From Gammaproteobacteria bacterium (GTDB lineage: Bacteria > Pseudomonadota > Gammaproteobacteria > Pseudomonadales > Pseudohongiellaceae): a DNA stretch of 64,000 nt. The notes under the pieces were generated by a model. It saw only the letters and a list, made by a program, of their open reading frames with translations, was not told the origin of the DNA and searched no databases. A program made the translations under genes and the position numbers. The number at the start of each line of letters is the position of its first letter. Position 1 is the stretch's first letter. Positions 44,320 to 53,533 of the stretch are shown here, one piece after another. Where the stretch lies: assembly GCA_009844085.1 (NCBI GenBank), contig VYCF01000072.1, forward strand, positions 186,001-250,000, given 5' to 3'.

Positions 44320-46530
44320 TCAGGTTTCCTCTTGCGCGGCTTCCTCTTCCTTGCGCACGGATTCAAGCGGCAAACGAATCCTCATTTCGGTGAAATTCCC
44401 TTCTTCCGAATCCACGCTGATCGAACCGCCGTGCCGCACCAGAATATCGGTCGTCAGGGAAAGGCCGAGGCCGGTACCCTTGGTGCCTTCCTTGGTGGTG
44501 AAGAACGGTTCGAATATTCTGTCGCGAATATCCTTCGGTATGCCGGGCCCATTGTCGCGCAACACGAATTCGGCGTCCTTTTCGAGCCGCTTGCTGCCGA
44601 TGGCGATCACCGGCTCGAAGTCTTCCTCCTTTTTGCGCTTTTCGTCCAACGCCTGGCAAGCATTGGTCGCCAGGTTGAGAAATACCCTCGAGATGTCTTG
44701 GGGAACCACCTCCAGCGGCCCGATATCGGGATCGAGTTCGGTAACCAGATCCATATTGAAGCCGGTATTGAGCGCCCGCATCGAATGATAGGCCAGTTCC
44801 ACATATTGCTTTAGAGTGGCGTTCAGGTCGGTTTCGCGCCATTCGCCTTCGCCGCCCCGGGAATGTTCCAGCATGCTGCGCACGATATTGTCGGCGCGCT
44901 TGCTGTGATCGCGGATCTTGTTCAGGCTCTTGCCCAGATCTTCCGTGATTTCGCGGATATCTTCCCGGGCGTCCGATTCCTCGATTTCCTCGAGCAACTC
45001 CTCGATTTCCTTGCCGAACTCCATGGCTATCTCGGAAAAGTTGCCGATGAAATTGAGCGGATTCTTGATCTCGTGGGCGATGCCCGCCGCCAATTGCCCC
45101 AGCGACGCAAGTTTCTCTTCGGCGATGATCTGCTGTTGCGCCTTTTCCAGTTCCTTCAATGTCGCTTCCAGACTTTCGTTCTTGGCGTCCAGTTCCTGCG
45201 CGAGTTTTTCCACCAGGTTGAGTCGTTGCACTTCCAGCGCGTACTCGCGGAATTTCTCCAGCGCTTCGGCCATGTCGGTGACTTCGTCGTTGCCGCCGAT
45301 ATCCACTGCGACTTCAAGGTCGCCCCGGGACATCTCGCGCATCGCGCCGGAAAGTGCCGTCAGACGCCGCGCCAGCGACTTCCAGACGAAGAAATAACCA
45401 AAGACAAGGGCGCCGGCGGCGGCGGTCAGATTGATAATGAACAGCAGCACGATGCCATTGGCGGCGGATTCCCGCGCTGCGTCGCTGGAAGCCAGGGCAT
45501 TGCCGCTGATCAAGGCGCCCAGATTGCCGATTTCCGCGTCGAGCAGCGCCGAAGCGTCCCTCGCCATGACCAGCGAGTCCTGTTCCTGTTCCTGCCGCAA
45601 CAGCGCTTCGCGGCGAAGTTCGACGATGCCCTGGTCGCCGGCGCCGACGCGCTCAAGTCGTTGCAGGCTGGCGCCGAGCGATACAAGCTGGGCGAATGCG
45701 GGCAGATTGGAGTACGCCCTTTGCGCATTGCCCAGTGCGCTGACGAAGCGCTCCTCGATCGGCGGCAGAAACTGCCGGTCGTTCAGCACCAGCATCTCGT
45801 CGAGCAGCAGCACCGCCAGGTTAGCCTGCTGATTGACCACCGTCAGATTGCGGTAAACGGTAAATTCTCCCTCCGACGCCCGCACTTCCAGCGGAACCGG
45901 AGACTCGTCCAGATTTCGCAGACCTTCCACGAGATAGAATCCCTGGTCGTCGATCGCCTGGGCCAGGTCGGATTCGATTCCGCGATTGATTTCCGCAAGT
46001 TCCGCCGTCAGCAGGGACAGGGTTTCCCCGATCTGCAGACGCCTGAAGGCCGAATCCTGGATCGACGCGAGATGGGCGCTCAAGTCAGCAAGGAGCATCC
46101 TGATCTGTTGCGTGTATTCGTCAAGTTCGGAGCGGGAATCCAGTTCCTCGATGATGCCTTCAAGCGCGCTCCGCTCCTGCTCCACCGCCTCGACTTCGGC
46201 CTGATGTTCCTGCCGTGTCTGGGCGGAAATGATGCGGAAGGCGCCATTCACCAGATTGGTGCTCTGGCGCGCGATCTGGACCGAATCGACGATGTTGGGC
46301 ATGTCGACGTCCGCCATTCGGGACTGGTAGTTGAGCGTGACCTGCAATGCGAAATAGGCCACCAGACTTGCCGTGGCGATCAGCATCACGCTGCCGAGCA
46401 GGATCAGCGACAGGCGGGCGGCGATCGTTCCCAGAAAACTGCGCTGCTGCGCATCCGGTCCGTCGTTCGCAGGAATTTCAGGCACCTCTAACGACGCCGA
46501 GCCCGCGTTTTCTTTTTCCGATTCACTCAT
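44320..46530 (-). CDS. Membrane sensor histidine kinase with HAMP domain
   Basis: A 736-residue kinase. TM1 is ~39-62 and TM2 ~358-383, enclosing a ~295-residue helical periplasmic sensor. HAMP (~384-435) and a coiled coil lead to HisKA with H486 in GIAHEIKNPLNF. The ATPase has NLATNACQAL, DNGPGIP, FEPFFTTKEGTKGTGLGLS. The sensor domain resembles TorS-like helical bundles. Its start overlaps the stop of an orphan solute-binding protein gene by 4 bases; such proteins can act as ligand sensors for kinases, as TorT does for TorS. The nearby receiver-PP2C protein is a likely phosphate acceptor. Confidence 0.9.
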   Translation of the reverse strand: MSESEKENAGSASLEVPEIPANDGPDAQQRSFLGTIAARLSLILLGSVMLIATASLVAYFALQVTLNYQSRMADVDMPNIVDSVQIARQSTNLVNGAFRIISAQTRQEHQAEVEAVEQERSALEGIIEELDSRSELDEYTQQIRMLLADLSAHLASIQDSAFRRLQIGETLSLLTAELAEINRGIESDLAQAIDDQGFYLVEGLRNLDESPVPLEVRASEGEFTVYRNLTVVNQQANLAVLLLDEMLVLNDRQFLPPIEERFVSALGNAQRAYSNLPAFAQLVSLGASLQRLERVGAGDQGIVELRREALLRQEQEQDSLVMARDASALLDAEIGNLGALISGNALASSDAARESAANGIVLLFIINLTAAAGALVFGYFFVWKSLARRLTALSGAMREMSRGDLEVAVDIGGNDEVTDMAEALEKFREYALEVQRLNLVEKLAQELDAKNESLEATLKELEKAQQQIIAEEKLASLGQLAAGIAHEIKNPLNFIGNFSEIAMEFGKEIEELLEEIEESDAREDIREITEDLGKSLNKIRDHSKRADNIVRSMLEHSRGGEGEWRETDLNATLKQYVELAYHSMRALNTGFNMDLVTELDPDIGPLEVVPQDISRVFLNLATNACQALDEKRKKEEDFEPVIAIGSKRLEKDAEFVLRDNGPGIPKDIRDRIFEPFFTTKEGTKGTGLGLSLTTDILVRHGGSISVDSEEGNFTEMRIRLPLESVRKEEEAAQEET

Positions 46531-47699
46531 CTGGGCTCGATAGCATTCACCGAGGCGAAATCTCCGTTCTCGTCGATCACAGTCAGATAGACCTGGTCCG
46601 ATCCCTGGTTGTCGTTCATCCCGTAGGAAAGACTGAATCCGGACAGGTCTATCTCCCCCGAGGTCTTCAACGACCGCAGAAATCCTTCCCGGGTCGGTTC
46701 GGGCCCGGCCAGCCGCAGGCCTTCAGCCGCCAGGCGGCCGGCAAGATACCCTTCGAGACTTACGAAACTTGGCGTCGCGCTTGAATCGATCCGGCGCAGG
46801 GCGGCCTGGTATTCAGCCACGACCGGCAGACTGGCGTCTTCGGGGAAAGGCACCACCTGGGTGACGTAGACGCCTGCTCCATCCTCGCCCAATGTGCGTG
46901 CGAGCGCTTCGCTGCCGATGAAGGAGATATTGACGAAATAAGGGGAATAGTCGAGCTTGCGCGCCCAGCGGATCATCGTCGATGCCGGCTGGTAGGCGCC
47001 GATGATCACTACGGCCTCGGCGCCGGCCCGGCGCAGATCGAGCAACGCCAGCTTCACCGCCTCGGTATTGCGCGGATAGGAAACCTCCGCACCGATCTCC
47101 ATGCCGTAGATATCGACAGCCCGGCGCAGCCCGGCCAGGCCCGCGCGGCCGTAGGAATCGTCCTGGTAAAAGATGCTTACCGTATCGAAGCCCAGATCCT
47201 CGCTCAGCCGGGCGGCCATCTCCTCGGTTTCCTGGAAATACGAAGCGCGCACATTGATCACGTTGGGCAGGGCTTCGGCGTCGCGCAGGAACTCGGCGCC
47301 GGTGAAAGCGCCGATATAGGGCACGCCCGCCTCCGTGGCGATCGGCTGGGCCGCCGTCGAAGTCGGCGTGCCCACCGGCCCGATCAAGGCAAATACCTGT
47401 TCTTCCTCGATCAGTCTGCGCGTATTGACGATGGCGGCTTCAGGTTCGTAGCCGTCGTCGAGCGAAGTCAGCCGAAGCTGATAGCCGTGGATGCCGCCAT
47501 TGGCGTTGATCTCGTTGAAGGCGGCATCGAGTCCCAGTTTCATCCCTGTCCCGAGTTCGCTCGTGGGGCCCGTGAGCGCCGCGGACTGTCCGAACAGGAT
47601 CACGGGATCGTCGGCGGCCGGAAGTGCAGCCGGAAAGCAAAGCAAGGCGGCAAGAAACAGGAAGCGGGTCGGAGCCGCGCGCTGTTTGCGTCTGCTCAT
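46527..47699 (-). CDS. Periplasmic solute-binding protein (Leu/Ile/Val-type)
   Basis: A 390-residue periplasmic binding protein with a signal peptide (~1-27, ALPAAD). The type I fold of the branched-chain amino-acid or urea class is shown by ILFGQSAALTGPTSELGTGMKLGLDAAFNEINANGGIHG and FALIGPVGTPTSTAAQPIA. No permease or ATPase gene is present. The gene is coupled by ATGA overlaps on both sides, to the receiver-PP2C gene before it and the histidine kinase after it. A sensory rather than transport role is inferred. The ATG at 47699 gives a normal signal length. Confidence 0.9.
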   Translation of the reverse strand: MSRRKQRAAPTRFLFLAALLCFPAALPAADDPVILFGQSAALTGPTSELGTGMKLGLDAAFNEINANGGIHGYQLRLTSLDDGYEPEAAIVNTRRLIEEEQVFALIGPVGTPTSTAAQPIATEAGVPYIGAFTGAEFLRDAEALPNVINVRASYFQETEEMAARLSEDLGFDTVSIFYQDDSYGRAGLAGLRRAVDIYGMEIGAEVSYPRNTEAVKLALLDLRRAGAEAVVIIGAYQPASTMIRWARKLDYSPYFVNISFIGSEALARTLGEDGAGVYVTQVVPFPEDASLPVVAEYQAALRRIDSSATPSFVSLEGYLAGRLAAEGLRLAGPEPTREGFLRSLKTSGEIDLSGFSLSYGMNDNQGSDQVYLTVIDENGDFASVNAIEPR

Positions 47700-48868
47700 G
47701 GATTCTGTCTCGCCAGGAAACGCGACACCACGCAAGTGATGTCATCGGACTGCTCGGCTTCTCCGGCGTAATCCCTGACCGACGCGACTATGCCGTCGAC
47801 GATCTCCCTGGAACCGTCGGAAGCCATGCCGGGAAGCAACTCATCGAGCCGCGGTTCGCCGTATTCCTCCTCCTGTACGTTCTCCGCTTCGGTGACGCCG
47901 TCGGTATAGAGAACGAGCGTATCGCCGGGGTAGAGCTGGACCTCGGCATTGCCGTACTTCTGTTCGGGGTCGATCCCGAGTACCAGGTTGCCGGTCGGCG
48001 CCACTACTTCCAGTCCGCCGCCATTGCGCATGACCCGCGGCGGATTATGACCGGCGTTGGAATAGAGGAAGCCGCCGGAACGCGTATCGAGCACGCCGAA
48101 AAACATGGTGATGAACACGCAACTGTCGTTGCCGTCGCATAATTGTTCATTGACGGCGTTTAGCGCCGTCGCGGGACTCTCGTAATTGCTGACCATGGAT
48201 TTGAGCAATGCCCGCGTAACCATGGCGAACAACGCGGCGGGAATCCCCTTGCCGGCCACGTCGGCGATCGCCAGCGCCAGCCGGTATTCGTCGATCTGGA
48301 AATAGTCGTAAAAATCGCCGCCGACTTCCTTGGCGGGATGAACTACCGCCTTGACGTCGTAATGCGGATTCTCCGGCAATTCGTCAGGCAGCGCCGACAT
48401 CTGCACCTGGCTGGCCACTTCGAGTTCCCGCTTGATCGAAACGAGCTTGTCCCGCGTCTCCAGCGAGGCCTGCAATTCCCGCACATGGGCGATGCCTTTC
48501 TCGAGCGTGATCTCAAGATCCGCGAAATCGATCGGCTTGGTCAGGAAATCGAAGGCTCCGCGATTCATGGCGGTGCGGATGTTCCCCATGTCGCCGTACG
48601 CCGAAACGATGACCGCCTGCACGTCGAGGTCGGCCTCCGCGAGTTGGTGCAACATCGTCAGTCCGTCCATGACCGGCATGTTGATGTCGGAAAAAACCAG
48701 ATGAATATCCCGGTTCTGCGCCAACTTCAACAGCCCTTCCCTGCCATTGTGGGCAAACATGAATTCCAGTTCGCCGCTGCGGATGCGGCGGCGGAATTTC
48801 TGCTTGATCAATAACTCCAGGTCTTCTTCATCATCGACTACGAGAACTTTGACGGTGGTTTCCTTCAT
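47696..48868 (-). CDS. Response regulator with PP2C (SpoIIE/RsbU) phosphatase output
   Basis: A 390-residue protein with a receiver domain (~5-125; D61 in LVFSDINMPVMDG, TKP Lys at ~112) joined by a coiled-coil linker to a PP2C domain (~165-388). PP2C metal motifs are EVGGDFYDYF, IADVAGKGIPAALF, and SDDITCVV. RsbU-type phosphatases dephosphorylate STAS proteins, here probably the product at 42167. The ATG at 48868 is close to the receiver start. Longer forms from 48904 or 48961 add 12 to 31 residues without domain features. Confidence 0.92.
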   Translation of the reverse strand: MKETTVKVLVVDDEEDLELLIKQKFRRRIRSGELEFMFAHNGREGLLKLAQNRDIHLVFSDINMPVMDGLTMLHQLAEADLDVQAVIVSAYGDMGNIRTAMNRGAFDFLTKPIDFADLEITLEKGIAHVRELQASLETRDKLVSIKRELEVASQVQMSALPDELPENPHYDVKAVVHPAKEVGGDFYDYFQIDEYRLALAIADVAGKGIPAALFAMVTRALLKSMVSNYESPATALNAVNEQLCDGNDSCVFITMFFGVLDTRSGGFLYSNAGHNPPRVMRNGGGLEVVAPTGNLVLGIDPEQKYGNAEVQLYPGDTLVLYTDGVTEAENVQEEEYGEPRLDELLPGMASDGSREIVDGIVASVRDYAGEAEQSDDITCVVSRFLARQNP

Positions 48869-48988
48869 GGTTTTTGTCCACAACTCCACTCGGTTCAGTG
48901 GCATTTCCGGTTTCATGGACCGCCCAGGGTGGCAGTCCGAACGCTGTGAATGGTACTCCACCCGTCAATTCTTTAACAACAAGGGGTG

Positions 48989-49017
48989 ATTGCTTTTGGT
49001 ATCGGCGAAAGGTAGCT
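48989..49017 (+). promoter_or_regulatory. Divergent intergenic region with weak candidate promoter
   Basis: The 243-base gap between the receiver-PP2C gene and the second hydroxylase operon must hold promoters for both. TTGCTT and TAGCTT with a 17-base spacer face the hydroxylase genes, giving a leader of about 95 bases. Only a modest consensus match. Confidence 0.25.
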
Positions 49018-49111
49018 TATGTACATCTCAATCTCGCCGGATTGTTCGTCGGCAACCGCCGTTTCCATGGGTCCGACGCGCTTCCGGCTGATCCCGCGGA
49101 GGAATCTTACG

Positions 49112-49696
49112 GTGGATATCCGGCTTTCCCGAAGACGATTCATCAAGGGAGTCATTTTCTCGAGCGCCGCGGCGGCCTCGGGCGCCTATATCGCTGGCGC
49201 CCAGCAATTGCGCCCCGGCGCGGCCATGGATCGGCTGCTGACCCTGAACATCAACGGCAGGCCGCGTCCGGTGGAGGTGGGGCCGTCCGAGACCCTGGCG
49301 TTCACCTTGCGCACCAAGCTCGGACTGACCGGAACCAAGGTCGCCTGCAATCGCGGCGAATGCGGCGCCTGTACGGTCCTGCTTGACGACGTCGCCTACT
49401 ATAGCTGCTCACTGCTGACTCACACCGTCAAGCAACGCGCCATCACCACGGTGGAAGGACTGCGCCTGCCCGACGGCAGTCTCAGCGCGGTGCAACGGGG
49501 ATTCATCGAGGAACTCGCGCCCCAGTGCGGCTTCTGCACGCCGGGGCAAGTGATGTCGGCGGAGGGCCTGTTGCGGGCCAATCCCTCGCCTGACCGGGAG
49601 CAGGCAAGACAGGCGCTGGCCGGTAATCTGTGCCGCTGCGGCGCGTACGACCATTATCTGAACGGCGTCATGCGCGCCGCGGAGTTGCTGTCATGA
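49112..49696 (+). CDS. Tat-exported [2Fe-2S] subunit of second molybdenum hydroxylase
   Basis: A 194-residue paralogue of the protein at 12224-12811. The Tat signal RRRFIKGVIFS is nearly identical to the first copy. Cluster ligands are C79, C84, C87 and C99, then C139, C142, C174 and C176. GGAGG 9 bases before the GTG at 49112 settles the start and keeps the twin arginines at residues 7-9. The stop overlaps the large-subunit start (ATGA). In contrast to the first locus, no FAD subunit gene follows. Confidence 0.92.
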   Translation: MDIRLSRRRFIKGVIFSSAAAASGAYIAGAQQLRPGAAMDRLLTLNINGRPRPVEVGPSETLAFTLRTKLGLTGTKVACNRGECGACTVLLDDVAYYSCSLLTHTVKQRAITTVEGLRLPDGSLSAVQRGFIEELAPQCGFCTPGQVMSAEGLLRANPSPDREQARQALAGNLCRCGAYDHYLNGVMRAAELLS

Positions 49697-52131
49697 CTTT
49701 CAAGCATATTGGCCAGGATTTCACTCCTCCCGATGTCGAAGGCAAGGTGACCGGCGCCGCAAGATACGTGGAAGACTTTCAGCCCGAAGGCCTGGTTTAC
49801 GCCAGGCTCTACACCAGCCCCATGCCAAGCGGCCGGGTGGTCAATATCGACGCCGGCGAGGCCTTGCGCATGGATGGCGTGCTCGGCGTCATTACCGCCG
49901 CCGACCTGCCGCCTTCCAATGCGCCGGACAACCCGATGCTGGCTTCCGAAGACGTGACCTACATCGGTCAGCCGATCCTGGCCGTAGCCGCGACAACCGA
50001 CGCCATCGCGGAAGAGGCCCTGGGCAGGATCCGGGTGGATTTCGAGCGCCGCCCCTTCGTCACCGACCCGCTGGAATCACTCGCCGAAGGTGGCCCGGAC
50101 GCCTACCCGGACGGCAACGTGTTGCGGCAGGCGGCGCCGCTGGCGGATGAAAATGCAACCATCCGCGGCGGTATTTCCCGCATCAAGTGGCCCGTGGCCG
50201 AAGTGGAGAAATTCCGCCGCGGCGTGGAGCCCGACGGCGTGGAGTTCGCCGACGGCTGGACCTATGGAGAAATCGACGCCGGATTCGCCGAAAGCGAGGT
50301 CATCGTCGAGGAATCCTTCGTCACCGCCGGCACGCCGCACCACTGTCTCGAACCGCGCAGCAGCATGGCGTACTGGGAAAACGGCAAATGCTATTTCCAT
50401 GGCAGCCTGCAAAGCCAGAGCGCGGTCAACGAAGGCCTGGCGGAAATGCTCGGCATCGAACCGGAAAACCTCTGCGTCATCGCCGAGAACGCCGGCGGCG
50501 GCTTCGGCTCCAAGGCCCGGGCTTATCCCACGATGGGCGTTTGCGGCCATTTCGCCCGTATGCTCAACCGCCCGGTTCAATTGCGCATTACCCGCGAGGA
50601 AGAGTTCTATGTCGGCGTCGGCCGGCCGGGCATGCAAGGCTGGGTCAAGGCCGGATTGCGCGCCGACGGCACTGTCGCCGCCATGGACGTGATCATCATC
50701 AGCGATGGAGGTCCGACCGGCCGCAACAGCGCTTCGGCCTCGGCCCAGCATCTGTCGGTGGTATACACCCCTACCGCCATGCGCCTGCGCAATATTCCCG
50801 TTTTCACCAATACCGCGCCGCGAGGCGCGCAACGCGGTCCCGGGCAGAATGAGATGTCGGCGGCGATCGCACCGATCATGGACAAGGCTGCGCGCGACCT
50901 GGGCATTGACCGTGTCGCCATGCGAAGAATCAATGCGCCCCATAGCGAATCGCCGGTATACGAAAATCGGGGGCCGGTAACGAGCGCCTTCCTTGGCGAG
51001 GCGCTGGATATGGCCGCCGAAATGTTCGACTGGGAAGGCCGCCAATCCCGCTCGGGGCAGCGCAACGGCAGCAAGGTGCGCGGCGTCGGCGTCGGGCTCG
51101 GCTATCATTCCGCGGGCAGCAACGGCTACGATGGCCTGGTCCGGATTGCCCCCGATGGCAGAGTCTACCTGCATAGCGGCGTGGGCAATCTGGGCACCTA
51201 CTCCTACGCGGCCACAACGCGCGCCGCGGCGGAAGTGCTCCAGGTTCCCTGGGAGAATTGCGAGGTCGTGTGCGGGAATACCGACCTGCATTTGCCGAAC
51301 AGCTCGGTCCAGGGCGGCAGCAACACGATATTCACCCATACCCGGGCCAACTGGGTCGCGGCGGAAGACGCGGTAACCAAGTTGAAGGAAATCGCCGCCA
51401 TGCAATTCGGCGGAGAAGTCGCGGATTACGAAATCGACGGCGCGAGAGTGTTTCGGGCGGACAATTCCGACCAGGGTTTGACCTACGGCGACGCAGCCGC
51501 GCTGGCCATCGAAACAGGCGGGAAATACAGCGGCGAAGTATTTCCGGAAGACATTCATCCGATCACCCGGCGCGCCGTACAGGGACTTGCCGGCAGCGGT
51601 CTGATCGGCGTCGCCCGGGACAATTTGCCCAAACGGGGCATCGCGCCGGGACTATGCGTCGGCATGGTCGAGATCGACGTGGACCTGGAAACCGGCAAGA
51701 TCGATCTGCTTGATTTCGCCGCGGTTGCCGATTGCGGCACGATCGTGCATCCGAAGGGATTGTCGCAGCAGATCAACGGCGGCGCCGTCTGGGGATTCGG
51801 CATGGCCGCCAGCGAACGCCATGTCTACGATCCGCAAAACGCGCTGCCGGCCGGAGTCGGCTTCTACCAGGCCAAGCTGCCGACGATCCTCGATGTGCCC
51901 GCGGTAATGTACAACGCCGCGGTGGACATCCCCGATCCGTACAATCCGGCGGGCGCCAGGGGCGTCGGCGAACCCTCCCAGGGCTGTGCGGTGGCCGCGG
52001 TCGCCAGCGCGATCTCCGACGCGCTTGGCGGGCACCTGTTCAATCGCGTGCCGGTCACTCCCGACATGATCGTCAATCACGCAAACGGCAGGGAGCAGGA
52101 AGCGCGTCAACTGGCGCTCAACACGTTCTGA
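49693..52131 (+). CDS. Molybdopterin-binding large subunit of second molybdenum hydroxylase
   Basis: An 812-residue catalytic subunit, paralogous over its full length to the one at 12808-15243. It has FTPPDVEGKVTGAARYVED at the N-terminus, GGGFGSKA at the cofactor, the long PRGAQRGPGQNEMSA stretch, and the catalytic Glu equivalent E760 in GVGEPSQG. It lacks its own export signal. With only two subunits it resembles isoquinoline oxidoreductase (IorAB)-type enzymes, which pass electrons to a cytochrome rather than FAD. It may alternatively borrow the FAD subunit encoded at 15253. Substrate unknown. Confidence 0.92.
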   Translation: MTFKHIGQDFTPPDVEGKVTGAARYVEDFQPEGLVYARLYTSPMPSGRVVNIDAGEALRMDGVLGVITAADLPPSNAPDNPMLASEDVTYIGQPILAVAATTDAIAEEALGRIRVDFERRPFVTDPLESLAEGGPDAYPDGNVLRQAAPLADENATIRGGISRIKWPVAEVEKFRRGVEPDGVEFADGWTYGEIDAGFAESEVIVEESFVTAGTPHHCLEPRSSMAYWENGKCYFHGSLQSQSAVNEGLAEMLGIEPENLCVIAENAGGGFGSKARAYPTMGVCGHFARMLNRPVQLRITREEEFYVGVGRPGMQGWVKAGLRADGTVAAMDVIIISDGGPTGRNSASASAQHLSVVYTPTAMRLRNIPVFTNTAPRGAQRGPGQNEMSAAIAPIMDKAARDLGIDRVAMRRINAPHSESPVYENRGPVTSAFLGEALDMAAEMFDWEGRQSRSGQRNGSKVRGVGVGLGYHSAGSNGYDGLVRIAPDGRVYLHSGVGNLGTYSYAATTRAAAEVLQVPWENCEVVCGNTDLHLPNSSVQGGSNTIFTHTRANWVAAEDAVTKLKEIAAMQFGGEVADYEIDGARVFRADNSDQGLTYGDAAALAIETGGKYSGEVFPEDIHPITRRAVQGLAGSGLIGVARDNLPKRGIAPGLCVGMVEIDVDLETGKIDLLDFAAVADCGTIVHPKGLSQQINGGAVWGFGMAASERHVYDPQNALPAGVGFYQAKLPTILDVPAVMYNAAVDIPDPYNPAGARGVGEPSQGCAVAAVASAISDALGGHLFNRVPVTPDMIVNHANGREQEARQLALNTF

Positions 52132-52204
52132 GCAAATGGCCGGCGCGGTCTTGTCGCGCCGGTCCATTCGCCCGATAATGCCCCTGTCGCAAAGGAGCAT
52201 TGAC

Positions 52205-52645
52205 ATGCCCTACTGGCTCTGGATGTCCGCCGGCGTCGCGTTGATGACGGTCGAAATCTTCATCGGCAGTTTTTTCGTATTCTGGTTCGGCCTCGCCGCG
52301 GTGCTCGTCGGCTTCGTTGTACTGTTCGTTCCCCAACTTGCGGTCGCCGCGCAGATCACGATCTGGGCATTGTTGTCCGGCGTACTGGCGCTGAGCTGGT
52401 TCAGGTACGTCAAACCGCTCTCGAGGGACAGGACCAAGGCGGGCCTGTCGCGCGAGGCACTGATCGGGCAGGTCGGCCAGGTATTGAAGCCACCCACCGG
52501 CGCGGGCCGCGGCACGATCCGCTTTCCGGCGCCGGTGCTCGGCTCGGACGAATGGCAGATCCTGTCCGAAGACCCCCTCGCCATCGGCGATCGGGCGCAT
52601 GTCACCGACCTGTCGGGCAATGCGCTCATCGTAAGGAAAATGTAA
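52205..52645 (+). CDS. NfeD family membrane protein
   Basis: A 146-residue protein of the short NfeD type. Two or three hydrophobic helices fill residues ~3-70, with an OB-fold after ~85 (LIGQVGQVL, TIRFPAPVLGSDEW, GDRAHVTDLSGNALIVRK). NfeD proteins pair with SPFH proteins, whose gene starts 13 bases downstream. AAAGGAG just upstream of the ATG at 52205 marks the start. Likely a scaffold for a membrane microdomain. Confidence 0.9.
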   Translation: MPYWLWMSAGVALMTVEIFIGSFFVFWFGLAAVLVGFVVLFVPQLAVAAQITIWALLSGVLALSWFRYVKPLSRDRTKAGLSREALIGQVGQVLKPPTGAGRGTIRFPAPVLGSDEWQILSEDPLAIGDRAHVTDLSGNALIVRKM

Positions 52646-52658
52646 GGAGATTCAGCAC

Positions 52659-53531
52659 GTGAACATTTCACCGGGATTGATTCTTTCGGTAGTCGTACTC
52701 TTATTCCTGCTGGTTACGCTCGCCCAGGGCGTACGGCAGGTGCCCCAGGGCTACAAATGGGTCGTGCAGCGGCTCGGCAAGTACCACAGTTCGCTCATGC
52801 CGGGCCTGAACTTCATCATCCCGTATATCGACGCCGTCGCTTTCCGGGTCACCACCAAGGACATCGTGCTCGACATTCCCTCCCAGGAAGTCATCACCAA
52901 GGACAACGCGGTGCTCATTACCAACGCCGTGGCGTACATAAACATCGTCAATCCGGAAAAAGCCGTATATGGCGTCGAAAACTACGAAATCGCCATCCAG
53001 ACCCTGGTGCAGACTTCGCTGCGTTCGATCATCGGCGAGATGAGCCTCGACGACGCACTGTCGTCGCGCGATCACATCAAGGCAAAACTCAAGGCGGCGA
53101 TTTCCGACGACATCTCCGACTGGGGCATCACGCTCAAGACCGTCGAGATCCAGGACATCAATCCCTCCCCTACCATGCAACAGGCCATGGAAGAACAGGC
53201 CGCGGCCGAGCGCGCCCGGCGCGCCACGGTAACCCGCGCCGACGGTGAGAAGCAGGCGGCAATCCTGCAGGCCGAAGGCGAACTCGAAGCGTCCAAGCGC
53301 GAGGCGGAAGCCCAGGTGATCCTCGCGGAAGCGAGCAAGAAAGCGATCACGCTGGTTACCGAGGCCATCGGCGACAAGGAAATGCCCGTGGTCTACCTGC
53401 TCGGCGAACGTTATATCAATTCGCTGCAGCAACTTTCCGGGTCCGAGAACGCCAAGTTCCTCGTCTTCCCGGCGGATGTGCCGAACGCCTTGCGCGGCCT
53501 GATGGGAAGCGGCAAGCAAGGCGGGGCCTGA
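52659..53531 (+). CDS. SPFH domain/paraslipin protein (QmcA-like)
   Basis: A 290-residue SPFH protein. One N-terminal helix (~6-26) is followed by the SPFH fold (VPQGYKWVVQRLGKYHSSLMPGLNFIIPYID) and an Ala- and Glu-rich coiled coil (~180-235). The C-terminus KFLVFPADVPNALRGLMG is typical of paraslipins. These proteins form ring assemblies at the inner membrane and associate with NfeD, encoded just upstream. TAAGGAG lies 11 bases before the GTG start at 52659. Confidence 0.93.
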   Translation: MNISPGLILSVVVLLFLLVTLAQGVRQVPQGYKWVVQRLGKYHSSLMPGLNFIIPYIDAVAFRVTTKDIVLDIPSQEVITKDNAVLITNAVAYINIVNPEKAVYGVENYEIAIQTLVQTSLRSIIGEMSLDDALSSRDHIKAKLKAAISDDISDWGITLKTVEIQDINPSPTMQQAMEEQAAAERARRATVTRADGEKQAAILQAEGELEASKREAEAQVILAEASKKAITLVTEAIGDKEMPVVYLLGERYINSLQQLSGSENAKFLVFPADVPNALRGLMGSGKQGGA

Positions 53532-53533
53532 TC

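Noticed and set aside
43052-48868. Reading the binding protein and neighbours as an ABC importer
   Set aside because: No permease or ATPase gene is present, and the coupled neighbours are a histidine kinase and a phosphatase.
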